A DNA stretch of 20,000 nt from Halocaridina rubra (GCA_037179515.1 JAXCGZ010009977.1:27501-47500), one strand, 5' to 3'. Positions 1 to 7,770 are shown, counted from the stretch's first letter. Numbers and translations: made by a program. The notes: a model not told the origin generated them from the letters alone.

Positions 1-35
<35 letters not shown>
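1..35. repeat. (AG)n microsatellite
   Basis: An uninterrupted AG dinucleotide run begins at or before the window edge, so its true length is unknown. The following 36-180 is AT-rich with no recognisable feature. Confidence 0.97.
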
Positions 36-39
<4 letters not shown>

Positions 40-185
40 TGGGTATATATTAAGAAAGTGAGATTTACAGATAAATACATATATAAATATAGATAGTTAG
101 ACAGAAACAGAAACAGACAGACTACTAGAAACAAGAAAGAAGAGCTTTAAACAAACACATAATGATGAACGGGACCGTGTCCACG

Positions 186-244
186 TGCACAAGTAAAAAA
201 GCCACAGGTATAAAATGCACAAGTAAAAAAAAGTTACTTAACCA
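186..244. repeat. Short A-rich repeats before R1
   Basis: The motif gcacaagtaaaaaa occurs twice (about 186-200 and 217-231), with gccacagg between. This resembles a decayed half of the TTAGG-cored palindromic element described below, whose ends read CAGGTAAAAAAGTCACAGG. It may be the left remnant of such an element interrupted by R1. Low confidence because the match is short and A-rich. Confidence 0.35.
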
Positions 245-430
245 CTGAGGGAGGGGGTTAGAATACTTCCTCCGTGTGCCCCTGAGTGTAGTAAGAGTCT
301 ACTAAATGGGGCGGAGCGAGGGGACTGGGATTCCCCTCCATTGTACTTTCTTTTCCCAAAGAGTCAGGGTATTTTGCCTTGACTCCGCCAGCCTCCTTTT
401 AAGAGGAAAAATGGCCCATGCGTATACATA
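245..430 (+). mobile_element. Dispersed repeat R1, copy 1 (non-coding)
   Basis: Matches 4048-4210 over most of its length: shared blocks include gaatacttcctccgtgt, a short hairpin followed by ctaaatggggcg, gggattcccctcc, and a gccagcctcctttt-like 3' block. It has no coding potential and no clear tRNA-type promoter. The pattern resembles a repeat I recall as common in decapod genomes, though I could not search for it. The 72-residue minus-strand open frame overlapping it is incidental. A TTAGG-type element follows directly, as in copy 2. Confidence 0.7.
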
Positions 431-506
431 GAAAAAAGTCACAGAAATAAAAATGTAACCAATCCTAATTAAACCTAACCTAACCTGCGAATTTTTACCT
501 GTGACT
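431..506 (-). mobile_element. TTAGG-cored palindromic element, copy A
   Basis: Read on the minus strand it begins gtcacaggtaaaaattcgc, passes two TTAGG units, and ends in ctgtgacttttttc. The same order (CACAGG, A-run, CACAGG, TTAGG repeats, T-run, CTGTGAC, T-run) recurs at 1676-1766, 1946-2012, 4218-4292 and 10151-10228, which defines a family. Here the middle is more diverged (taaccaatcctaattaaacc). It has no coding capacity. Confidence 0.65.
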
Positions 507-544
507 CTATAACTGGCCACATTCCCTCATTCACAATGATTTTT

Positions 545-545
<1 letters not shown>

Positions 546-605
<60 letters not shown>
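546..605. repeat. (CT)30 microsatellite
   Basis: A perfect CT dinucleotide run. It creates a spurious Arg-Glu repeat frame on the minus strand that should not be annotated. Confidence 0.98.
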
Positions 606-606
<1 letters not shown>

Positions 607-727
607 AAACATCAACAAAATAACTGCTATTAGTATTTGTGAAGCAACTGATATAGAAATTAATGGATGAGAGATACCGATATCTATTTTTTTCCTTAAC
701 ACATGTGCCTGATCTGAAGTTCAAGGT

Positions 728-729
<2 letters not shown>

Positions 730-773
<44 letters not shown>

Positions 774-783
774 TGTGTGTGTG
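730..783. repeat. (TG)n microsatellite
   Basis: A TG run with one interruption (ttgtg), followed by decayed TG-rich sequence to about 800. Open frames in either direction here are low-complexity shadows. The stretch 800-1140 is TATG-rich with no identifiable feature. Confidence 0.97.
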
Positions 784-1141
784 AATGTGGGTGTCAGTTA
801 TTCGTATGTTTATATACAATAGTATGTTTATGTCTCTATGTATGTCAAGATGTAGGTAGGTATATATGTATGCATGCTTGCAAGCATTATTCTGTGAATA
901 CATGAATAAAAAAGTATGCTTATGAAACGTGCATGTGTACACGTGTCTAAGAATATATATGTATGAGTAATGTTGCTAATGGGTAATGTCGGCTATAATG
1001 TTTGTACATATGTCTGTGATTAAGCGTGGGTTTGTATGTACGTATGTACAGTGTGAAAATATCAGCTAGTGTACTTACATAAGAATAGAAAGACAGACGT
1101 ACACACATATGGTAAAATAACACAGGTAAGCGAACTAACAT

Positions 1142-1300
<159 letters not shown>

Positions 1301-1335
1301 ATCACAAGTGAGAGAAAACCTAAATTTTCCACACT

Positions 1336-1357
1336 TTTAGGTAATGAATTACCTAAA
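1336..1357. repeat. Perfect short inverted repeat
   Basis: Arms TTTAGGTAAT and ATTACCTAAA are separated by GA. They contain a TTAGG-like word but not the flanking motifs of the TTAGG element family. No function is assigned. Confidence 0.6.
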
Positions 1358-1462
1358 TGAGGCTCTCTTACAAAAGCGGCTCTTTATACTTAGCATGACT
1401 TAGGGGAATTCCAAAGCAAAATATAAAGAAAATTCGCTGCCCGCCACTTCTGCAAACTCTAA

Positions 1463-1613
1463 AGGGCTAAACAGACGATCAATATTACTGACAGTGTTTC
1501 CCTGTACTGTCATTATTACTGTCGGTGTGTCCATCATATGGACGTAGTCGTTCACACCAACAGAATAGTGTCAGTATTTTTACTGACAGTAATAATGATC
1601 GTCTGTACCCCCT
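1463..1613. mobile_element. 151-bp inverted-repeat element (MITE-like) with TAA duplications
   Basis: The left end (AGGGCTAAACAGACGATCA) and the reverse complement of the right end (AGGGGGTACAGACGATCA) match, and the arms continue through attactga/tcagt blocks to a central GTCCAT-cat-ATGGAC hairpin at 1529-1543. TAA at 1460-1462 and 1614-1616 forms a perfect 3-bp flanking duplication. This is the organisation of a non-autonomous DNA transposon. A TWA duplication is typical of PIF/Harbinger, but no transposase is present to confirm that. The 61-residue open frame across it has no coding support. Confidence 0.7.
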
Positions 1614-1675
1614 TAACAAGCCACTCCCAATTAATCTGAAATCAACTTCATATGACCCCGTCACCTATCCTAACC

Positions 1676-1766
1676 GAATCCAGGTAAAAAATGCCACAGG
1701 AAAAGTCTAACCTAACCTACCTAACCTAACCCGTGAATTTACGCCAGTGACTTTTTTTTTTTTTTT
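1676..1766 (-). mobile_element. TTAGG-cored palindromic element, copy B
   Basis: On the plus strand: ccaggtaaaaaatgccacagg, aaaagtc, two blocks of CCTAA repeats, then cagtgactttttt with a T run of about 16. Read on the minus strand it aligns with copies C, D and F. The core is longer than in other copies (two CCTAA pairs joined by a single ctac junction). The end motif cgaatccagg is the complement of the cctggattcg that ends copy D. Confidence 0.72.
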
Positions 1767-1945
1767 ACTGTGACCGATCACGTGCTAACCTACCATACAC
1801 TAACATAAACTAGACCAACCAAGCCTACCCCAGGGGGTAATTCTAAATCGATGTCATACTACCTCCCGGTAATTTAAACACGGGGTAAGGTGAAGCATTG
1901 GTCGATAATAGTCACAGGGGAAAAAAAATCACAATTTTGGCTGGG
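1767..1945. other. Unique sequence without a recognisable feature
   Basis: Mixed composition. It holds scattered taacct words and a small taccccagggggta inverted repeat but no open frame, promoter or repeat match that I can support. Confidence 0.4.
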
Positions 1946-2012
1946 AAAAAAGTCACAGGGTTAGGTTAGGGTCGATTAGACTTTTTTTCCTATGACTTTT
2001 TTTACCTGAATT
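1946..2012 (+). mobile_element. TTAGG-cored palindromic element, copy C
   Basis: Order: aaaaaagtcacagg, gttaggttagg, a diverged gtcgattagac, ctttttttcctatgac, ttttttacctgaattcgg. The two ends (agtcacagg and cctatgact) are complementary with one change. A second gtcacagg at 1911-1918 suggests the left end extends further. Confidence 0.7.
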
Positions 2013-2015
2013 CGG

Positions 2016-2730
2016 TGAAGGAAAAGTAATCCTAAATTGCTACACTGGAATAGCGAGTGGGATTTTCGTACAATGAGCATAGCGCTGAACCGATATAGCC
2101 ATGATTCCCTGGGTTTAGTACATTTCGGCGAAGCTGATTTGGCGACGGCTATTTGTACGCTACATCCAATTTGACAATAAACAATTCGGCGAAGGAGATT
2201 CTAGTGATAAGATTTTAACATTTCTAAAGCCTAACCTATCTTTACAGAACGAATGGCGCCAAAACGTCAACGCCCAAATTGCATAGCCCAATCTTCCAAT
2301 TTCAGTTTCCCTTCTCTCGATCAAACAAATATTAGTATATATGTTCCTTAACATGCAAATTTCATTCACAAAACAAACACTGAAGAAATATTTAAATTCT
2401 CTAAAAAATTATTTTTTTGGCTTAAATGTTAAGTTTTAACCTGATGTTTATCAGTCATTTCAAGAGAGATTCTATGTCAACTCAATCCCTGTCCGTCACT
2501 GAAATGCCTGGTAGAGTTGCTGACAAGACCTGAAGCAATTAATATCTTATGTAGGAAATAGGAAAAAGATCTTATAACTTTTATGTTATTGTGAAAAACT
2601 TTCATTTTCATATTCTTTTTATTTATCTTATTTTTGTTCATATTGTTCTTAAAGTAACTGTAGAATAAAACAGGTCAACATTCACAAGTAATAATATCAG
2701 TATGAGGTCGAAGGATTGCTGACTTATTAA
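2016..2730. other. AT-rich unique region, no gene found
   Basis: No dispersed repeat from elsewhere in the window maps here. The word ttcggcgaag recurs at about 2126 and 2190. A 69-residue open frame on the minus strand (2160-2369) matches no family I know, lacks a splice-supported context and is within chance length. Confidence 0.5.
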
Positions 2731-2733
2731 AAG

Positions 2734-2806
2734 TACTGCTACTACTACTACTACTACCACCACTACTACTAATAGTATTAATAACAGTATTATTATTATT
2801 ATTATG
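2734..2806. repeat. Triplet tract (ACT)n/(ATT)n
   Basis: Degenerate run of act, acc and att triplets ending in a cleaner (ATT)n stretch. The surrounding DNA is AT-rich and featureless. Confidence 0.9.
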
Positions 2807-3020
2807 CTTTGGCGCATGCCGCAAATATATGAAAACTTTAATAGCGCGGTTTGATATAGTTATTCAAAATTAACAGATAAAGAATATGAATTATCAGAGT
2901 GCGTGATTCTTACTTTTTGTGTCAAAAGTTGCCTCCCCCCCAAAAAAAAATAATTACCACCTGTGGTATATGTACCCAAGGTTAAGCCCATTTGACTCAC
3001 TGATATAATAACAGAACATT

Positions 3021-3336
3021 AAGAGTGCTTTAATGGATCTATGTAGATCGTGGATTGGTCGGTGCAGTGACTGCTTTTTCCCTTCCACCTCCAGACTCTG
3101 GAACTCTCTTCCGCCTTCTGTCTTTCCTAATTCTCATGATCTATCTTCCTTCAAAAATCTGATCTATCGTCATCTCAGGGCTTAACCCTGCCGCCGTAAC
3201 TCACAGGTTTTCATTACCTCGACTATTCCTTCAGTCTCTTCATTCTAGTTTTTCCTCGTCTCAATGTTTCCTCAGTGCCCGAGCCTGATGCGGGCAATTT
3301 TCTTGCCTAACCCGGGGTCAAACTCATTAAAAAAAA
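3021..3336 (+). pseudogene. Non-LTR retrotransposon 3' end: polyprotein C-terminus plus 3' UTR
   Basis: Plus-strand frame 3021-3185 ends with FFPSTSRLWNSLPPSVF, then a SFKNLIYRHLRA terminus and TAA at 3183-3185. The pattern Ser-x-Leu-Trp-Asn-x-Leu-Pro followed by a Ser-Phe-Lys basic helix is the familiar C-terminal signature of arthropod LINE reverse transcriptase ORFs of the Jockey/CR1 type. About 145 bp of 3' UTR follows, shared with 4667-4853 (blocks tctcaatgtt, ggcaattttcttgcct), and ends in an A run near 3329-3336. The reverse transcriptase and endonuclease domains are absent, so this is a 5'-truncated dead copy. Confidence 0.82.
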
Positions 3337-3371
3337 TGAAAGTAGGGAGGATATGAGAGTGAGGGTGTGGT

Positions 3372-3437
3372 GTGACGGAGGAGGACAAAGAGGATAGGGT
3401 AATATGGAGACGAGTGATCGGCTGTAACGACCCCTGA
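3372..3437 (+). pseudogene. Second LINE tail: RTE-like C-terminal remnant
   Basis: A 21-residue frame reads VTEEDKEDRVIWRRVIGCND plus Pro, then TGA. The Asp-Arg-x-x-Trp-Arg-Arg core followed by an Asp-Pro end and a cgacccc...gaaaga 3' sequence is the usual end of many arthropod LINE ORFs. It lies about 40 bp after the A tail of the previous LINE, so either two fragments landed in tandem or one hit the other's tail. Upstream in-frame TGA at 3360-3362 bounds the remnant. Family assignment is from memory. Confidence 0.6.
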
Positions 3438-3743
3438 TGGGATAACTGAAAGATACGATGATTTTAGAGACTCAGAAGCGGTTCTGTCATATTTATTAGA
3501 ATAAACTGTGACTCCCTAGAGTTATAACAATAATAACTACATCTAACATGTGCCACTTCCAAATGGTTGGAAGACATTGACAAATTAACCTAGTTCATAA
3601 AAATAACGGCAATGGTTAACTAAAAGGTCCGTATTTTTTGTGCGAGATAAAAACAAGATTCAACTGTCGACATTATTGGAGTAAATGTTTTGGTTGGGAA
3701 ATTTCAAAATGACGAGAATTTTTACCTGGTCAATAGAAAATTA

Positions 3744-4020
3744 AGAGCACATTTAAAAAGAAAACTTTGTAGTGTCACTGAGTCCATTACAGGCTACGGT
3801 AGTTCGTCTAACAGTGAGTAATTGGTAAACCTAATTGTATGACCGACAGATAATCAAGAGTAAAGTAACAAAGAAAAACTACACGTTTTTATAGTTCATT
3901 GTCGGCCATAGTATTTCGTCTGACGGTTTTCTGGTGATGAACTGTACAGTTGCAAAGCTTAAAATAACTCTGCCACAGAAAGTATTAAGAGTTAATGTTG
4001 CGGTTGATTTATTTATCCAA
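3744..4020. repeat. Degenerate ~115-bp tandem repeat, part 1
   Basis: Blocks aagagcacatttaaaaag (3744) and aagagtaaagtaacaaag (3857) are each followed about 36 bp later by a related block, cattacaggctacggtagtt (3784) and cattgtcggccatagtattt (3898). The repeat continues at 4315-4388 after an intervening R1 and TTAGG element, implying the mobile sequences landed inside an older tandem array. Unit boundaries are blurred. No coding capacity. Confidence 0.5.
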
Positions 4021-4047
4021 AAGGAGGTGTTTTTTTTTTATGTAGCT

Positions 4048-4210
4048 GAGGGAGGGGGTAAGAATACTTCCTCCGTGTTCCCCTGCGTGTCGTAAAAGTC
4101 GACTAAATGGGGCGAAGCGAGAGGGCTGGGAATCCCCTCCTCTGTATTTAATTCCCACAAAAAGTAAAAGTATTGTCTTTGACTTAGCCATCCTCCTTTG
4201 GTATATGGAT
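4048..4210 (+). mobile_element. Dispersed repeat R1, copy 2
   Basis: Homologous to 245-430, starting ctgagggagggggtaagaat and continuing through cgtgtcgtaaaagtcgact, aatcccctcctctgtattta and the gccatcctcctttgg block. Two overlapping minus-strand open frames (to 75 residues) lie across it in different frames and are chance products. R1 is again followed immediately by a TTAGG-cored element. Confidence 0.72.
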
Positions 4211-4217
4211 GGAGTAA

Positions 4218-4292
4218 TAAAATCACAGGTAAACATTCACAGGTTAGGTTAGGTTAGACTTTTCCACTGACTTTTTTTTAACCTGGATTCGT
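4218..4292 (+). mobile_element. TTAGG-cored palindromic element, copy D
   Basis: The clearest copy: aatcacaggtaaacattcac, aggttaggttaggttagac, ttttccactgac, ttttttttaacctggattcg. The terminal arms (caggtaaa...cacagg and ctgac...acctg) are inverted relative to each other. Orientation relative to R1 is opposite to that of copy A. Confidence 0.75.
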
Positions 4293-4314
4293 TTTTGACA
4301 AGTCAATATGCAAT

Positions 4315-4530
4315 TAAGAGTACATTAATAAAGGAAAATCCACAATTTCCCTTAGTTCATTGTTGGAAGTAGTAGTTCGTTTAACAGTTACATGGCGTAC
4401 AGTAGTTCAAGAACAGTTTCTTAGTAATTAACTGTACATTAAGCTCAGCTTGAAGCCGTTCGAAAAGTAGCGGTTAACTATTGAGGAAAATGTCCGTTTA
4501 AACCCAAAACATCTAAGAGTACATTTTAAG
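4315..4530. repeat. Degenerate ~115-bp tandem repeat, part 2
   Basis: aagagtacattaataaagg at 4315 and cattgttggaagtagtagtt at 4358 align with the blocks described for 3744-4020. A further aagagtacatttt occurs at about 4514. The sequence is old and diverged. Confidence 0.45.
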
Positions 4531-4539
4531 TCGGCGGCT

Positions 4540-4588
4540 CTATCCCACAGCGGGGCATTACGAAGGGTATCCAGACTTAATTCCGACC
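4540..4588 (+). mobile_element. SINE-A fragment fused to a LINE tail
   Basis: Reads tatcccacagcggggcatta then cgaagggtatccagacttaa, matching the middle block of the SINE-A family (accgcggggcattagg, aagggcatccaacctta). It stops at about 4588, where LINE 3' sequence starts. Either a LINE tail inserted in the SINE or a template switch joined them. Confidence 0.65.
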
Positions 4589-4853
4589 AATCTTCCTCCT
4601 GTCTTTCCTAACTCTTCTGACCTCCTTTCCTTCAAAAAGCTGATCTATCATTATCTCAGGGCCTAATCCTGCCGTATATCTAGGTCTTCATAACTTAAAC
4701 TATTCATTTTGCCTGTTCTTTTCCTATTGTTTATCATTCTCTTACTTCTGCCTAGTCCTTAAGCTTCTACTTTTTATCTCAATGTTTTCTTGGTGCCCGG
4801 GCCCGATGAGGGCAATTTTCTTGCCTGTTCCGGTGTCACACATAAAAAAAAAA
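4589..4853 (+). pseudogene. Non-LTR retrotransposon 3' end, second copy of the 3021 family
   Basis: Frame ends with LPPVFPNSSDLLSFKKLIYH then YLRA and TAA at 4664-4666, the same C-terminus as the first copy with a few substitutions. The 3' UTR matches the first copy at both ends but carries extra CT-rich sequence in the middle (about 4690-4770). It ends in an A run of ten (about 4844-4853). It is truncated at the Leu-Pro motif, so only about 25 codons remain. Confidence 0.8.
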
Positions 4854-4869
4854 GTAGAAAAACAATAAA

Positions 4870-5377
4870 CGATCAAAACAAGATTGTAATGGTACATTAT
4901 ACACAGAGCTTGCTAAGCTACTAATAATTAAAACAAAAGGGACTCCACTACCCTCTCTTTCTTAGATTTTTTCCAAGAGGCTCTATACAGCTGTCAAAAA
5001 GTACTAATCATTTGGATTTCCAAGAATAATTTCTCAATAATTTGTGAATGTAGGCAATATTCATATCATAAAAACAGTACACAGTAAATTACAATATATT
5101 ACATTGGTAAAAAAACTTCTACAATTTGAGAATACAGTCAGTATACCCTATTTACCTAATATACACAGTAAACACACCTGCTGTATGAACAATAGATTAA
5201 GTGTACAAGTGTACCTATCTATACATTACAGTTACCGTGGCAGGTAAGCACTGAAAACTTGTTATTACATTCTGTTTACCAAGTCCATTCACCCCATACG
5301 TGACATAAGTTGTGTGCCAATTTATACATACATACATGTATTCTCACATTCTTATACAAAGACATACATATATACAT
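4870..5377. other. AT-rich region, no gene found
   Basis: Contains short acacagtaaa and tacatacata words but no repeat match or supported coding sequence. A 67-residue open frame at 5044-5247 has no recognisable motif. Confidence 0.5.
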
Positions 5378-5536
5378 AAGGGGATGGCCGAGTCAGTGCA
5401 CACAATCATCACAAACTACTATACCTGGGTCACTCCTCGTAGCTCTTTGCGGATAAAGGTCTCCCACAATCCACCAGTACTTACCAACCAGCTTGGGTCA
5501 CCTACAGGGTAAGTGGGCAAGGACCTTCTGTCATTT
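5378..5536 (+). mobile_element. tRNA-derived SINE, family C, copy with promoter head
   Basis: TGGCCGAGTCAG at 5385-5396 fits an RNA polymerase III A box, and GGGTCACTCC at 5427-5436 fits a B box with one internal change. Their 30-bp spacing is tRNA-like. The body (agctctttgcggataaaggt through acagggtaagtgggcaagga) is shared with 10937-11040, which lacks the head. The A-box wording suggests a Leu/Ser-type tRNA ancestor. No folded cloverleaf survives. Confidence 0.58.
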
Positions 5537-5614
5537 TATAGAGTAGCAGAAATAGTAGGTGATCTATATAATAATATGGAAGCTTTCTCCGATATGGTTC
5601 AGGCACCAGCTTTA

Positions 5615-5815
5615 AGGGGGATTTACACGGTCAAACGGTTCGTCGAACGCGGTTCGACAGACAAGTGTTTGAAGTGATGTTCGATAGTGTGAACGGGGCA
5701 TTTGGTTGTTGAACACGTTCGACAACCAAATACCCCGTCACACGTTCGAACATCGCTTCAAACACTTGTCTGTCGAACCGCGTTCGACGAACCGTTTAAC
5801 CGTGTAAAGCCCCCT
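5615..5815. mobile_element. Long palindromic MITE-like element, copy 1
   Basis: Two arms of about 99 bp are separated by only AC at 5715-5716. I count roughly eight substitutions plus one single-base indel between the arms. Ends read AGGGGGATTTACACGG and CCGTGTAAAGCCCCCT. TTA at 5612-5614 and 5816-5818 forms a 3-bp duplication. A second copy lies at 14955-15156. There is no transposase, and the whole element would fold to a single hairpin. A TTA duplication suggests PIF/Harbinger, but the TTAA context of copy 2 leaves piggyBac-like origin open. Confidence 0.85.
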
Positions 5816-5861
5816 TTAGACTATTCAGTGCCATTACTGTCTCAAAACTCACATCAGTAAA

Positions 5862-5885
5862 ACACTAACCTAACCTAACCTAAAA
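5862..5885. repeat. Short (CCTAA)n run
   Basis: Four CCTAA-type units (actaacctaacctaaccta) without the CACAGG arms of the TTAGG elements. It could be a truncated member or an independent pentanucleotide microsatellite. Confidence 0.7.
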
Positions 5886-6049
5886 TTTACACCACCTTGG
5901 AAAGTTGAGTGTTTATGATTGTTTCTTGAGGATCAAAAACAAATATTTTTATCACATGCAAACAAACAAACACCCAAAGCTAAACATTCAAATACAAGAG
6001 ATCAAACAAAAGTATATATGGAGCATTTATGAGTCACAGTGAGTCCTCA

Positions 6050-6130
6050 ATTAAATGGGGGATTAGAGACAGGTTGGAACTGGGATATTAAGGTGAGATG
6101 TCCTTCCTAAAGCCCCGCGGTAAGATCTAA
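6050..6130 (-). mobile_element. SINE-A fragment (middle and tail)
   Basis: On the minus strand: accgcggggctttaggaagg, then acatctcaccttaatatccc, agttccaacctgtctc and a weak ccccc hairpin. The tRNA-like head is missing. Confidence 0.65.
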
Positions 6131-6403
6131 CTTACGACAAAATGAAATTTTATTGAATAATTTCAAATAATGTTGAACGCAGTTGATGAGACAAAATCCC
6201 TATAACGAATAAGAAAACTTACCACATGTGGGTAATAGACTACATTATGCAGTAACATGCCTAAAAAAATATAAATTTAGGCCTATACTCAGGTATAGCT
6301 TATAAAATTACCAACAATTAGGCCTACATGCAGGTATTATACTAATATATCAAGAAGTACTAGATGATGGTACCAAGAGGGATGGTAATCTAGACGCATA
6401 TAT

Positions 6404-6545
6404 GGGGGCCGTGGCAGCTTGGAGGTAGAGTCCGCGAGTTGAGAAGTGACAAGTTCGCCGAGGGGCAATAGGAAGGGCATCCAGTCTTAACCCCAGCTCC
6501 AACCTGTCTGTGTCCATACATATTCAAATGGGAATTAGTAGTAAT
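6404..6545 (+). mobile_element. SINE-A copy with internal deletion
   Basis: Head ggccgtggcagcttggaggt gives a diverged A box. The B-box segment is deleted (agttcgccgaggggcaatag), after which the conserved gaagggcatccagtcttaac, cccagctccaacctgtctgt and tail follow. Deletion of the B box would leave it without an internal promoter. Confidence 0.68.
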
Positions 6546-6896
6546 ATTTAATATGACAATCAGCAATCTAATGTCAAGCACCCGACACCAAAATCAACCC
6601 GAAACGAAACCAGCTATAAAATCAACCAAAAAAAGGAGAAAACTAGAATACAAGATCACTTTCAGGGTGACCAGTTGAAACATAATGCCATCAGCAACCA
6701 AACCAATACAACCAAAACCTCAAGGAAAAAGAGCTATCAAATCAACCAAATAGAGACGAAAGTTGAAGTCCACTATATGCCATTATATTTACCATTCCAG
6801 CTTCTTTCGACAAGTAAAGCTGATATGCAATGGAAGAGCAAAATAAAAAAAAAAATTAGAAGAGGTCACAAAAGTACGCGATAGGGACAGTCGCGT
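6546..6896. other. A-rich region, no gene found
   Basis: Repeated aaatcaacc/aaaccaa words (about 6590-6750) give a loosely repetitive, A- and C-rich strand. A 69-residue open frame is low complexity and unsupported. Confidence 0.45.
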
Positions 6897-6963
6897 GGAG
6901 GAGGAGGAGGAGGAGGAGAAGAAGAAGGAGGAGGAGGAGGAGGAGAAGAAGAAGAAAAAGAAG
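6897..6963 (+). repeat. (GGA)n/(GAA)n purine tract
   Basis: An almost pure purine strand of gga and gaa triplets with no pyrimidine. It could form a triplex or H-DNA in principle. The poly-Ser/Phe open frame on the opposite strand is a shadow. Confidence 0.95.
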
Positions 6964-7018
6964 TAATAAAGAAGTGGAGGCAGTTGGAACACACACACAA
7001 ACAAAACAGTAATATAGA

Positions 7019-7235
7019 GGTAGCAGCAGCAACAGCAGTAGTAGTAGTGGCGGTAATAGTAGTAATTATAAAAGAAGAAAAAAAAAGAAGTAGTAACAGT
7101 TGTGGATCAGAAGATGAAAAAGAACTAAAATAGGTTACACTGTAACATAGTAGTAGCAGTAGCAGAAAAGTAGTAGGAATAGTAGTAGTACAGAAGACAA
7201 GGAAGAAAAAGAAGAAGACGAAGAAAGCAATGAGA
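7019..7235 (+). repeat. Degenerate triplet region (CAG/TAG/GAA)
   Basis: A mosaic of gcagca, gtagta and gaagaa triplets around a less repetitive centre. Likely eroded microsatellites. Confidence 0.75.
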
Positions 7236-7565
7236 TAATGTATGATCGTTAAGAAGATGCTGTTTCGCCTTCAGGACCTGATGGCTTGCCCAGGCTAAAC
7301 ACATCAAGCCACCTTCTACTTCTTCTTCTTCCTTCGATGGTTAACGAGACAACCATGCCAGAATACCGACCGACCAACGTCCTCCACAAAAGACATTCCT
7401 CACTTAAGCACTACGCAATGATCATAAACAATAGAAAAAAAACCTCTTTATTAAACAACTCCAACGATTAAATCATTACATAATATTAGGCATTACTCAC
7501 TGTGCCAAAGATATAAGCGTCTCTCAACTGCAACAAGAAATGTAATTATACAATATTTAAGCGTT
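7236..7565. other. Unique sequence, no gene found
   Basis: Apart from a short ttcttcttctt tract near 7320 it holds no repeat match or motif. The 61-residue open frame at 7286-7471 is unsupported. Confidence 0.45.
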
Positions 7566-7770
7566 AGAGGCTGCCGTGACCGGGTGGTAGTGCAACGCGA
7601 CTCTGATTCGTAAGGTCGTCGGTTCGAGACCTGTCACGGTCTGAGGCTAGAAAGGGTATTCACTCGGGGTAATGGTGGAACTCTGACAATAATCAAAGGC
7701 CTCCGTATCGAGGGACTGCCCTAGCCCTTACTAGAAAAGGGAGTCCGTGACGTAAAAACGGAACAGCATG
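7566..7770 (+). mobile_element. tRNA-derived SINE, family B, complete-looking copy
   Basis: The head has an A-box-like TGACCGGGTGG (7577-7587) and a consensus B box GGTTCGAGACC (7621-7631). CCGTGAC (7574-7580) and GTCACGG (7633-7639) are exactly complementary and placed like a tRNA acceptor stem. The tail gaaaagggagtccgtgacgt (aaaa, cgg) recurs at 10630-10660 and 12270-12300, marking the family. T and anticodon stems are imperfect, so I call this a SINE rather than a working tRNA gene. Confidence 0.75.

Noticed and set aside
1676..1766. Chromosome end or telomere
   Set aside because: Only two to four TTAGG units per site, flanked by unique DNA and bound to element arms, so these are interstitial.
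2160..2369. 69-residue minus-strand open frame in unique DNA
   Set aside because: Length is within chance and no family or splice context is visible.
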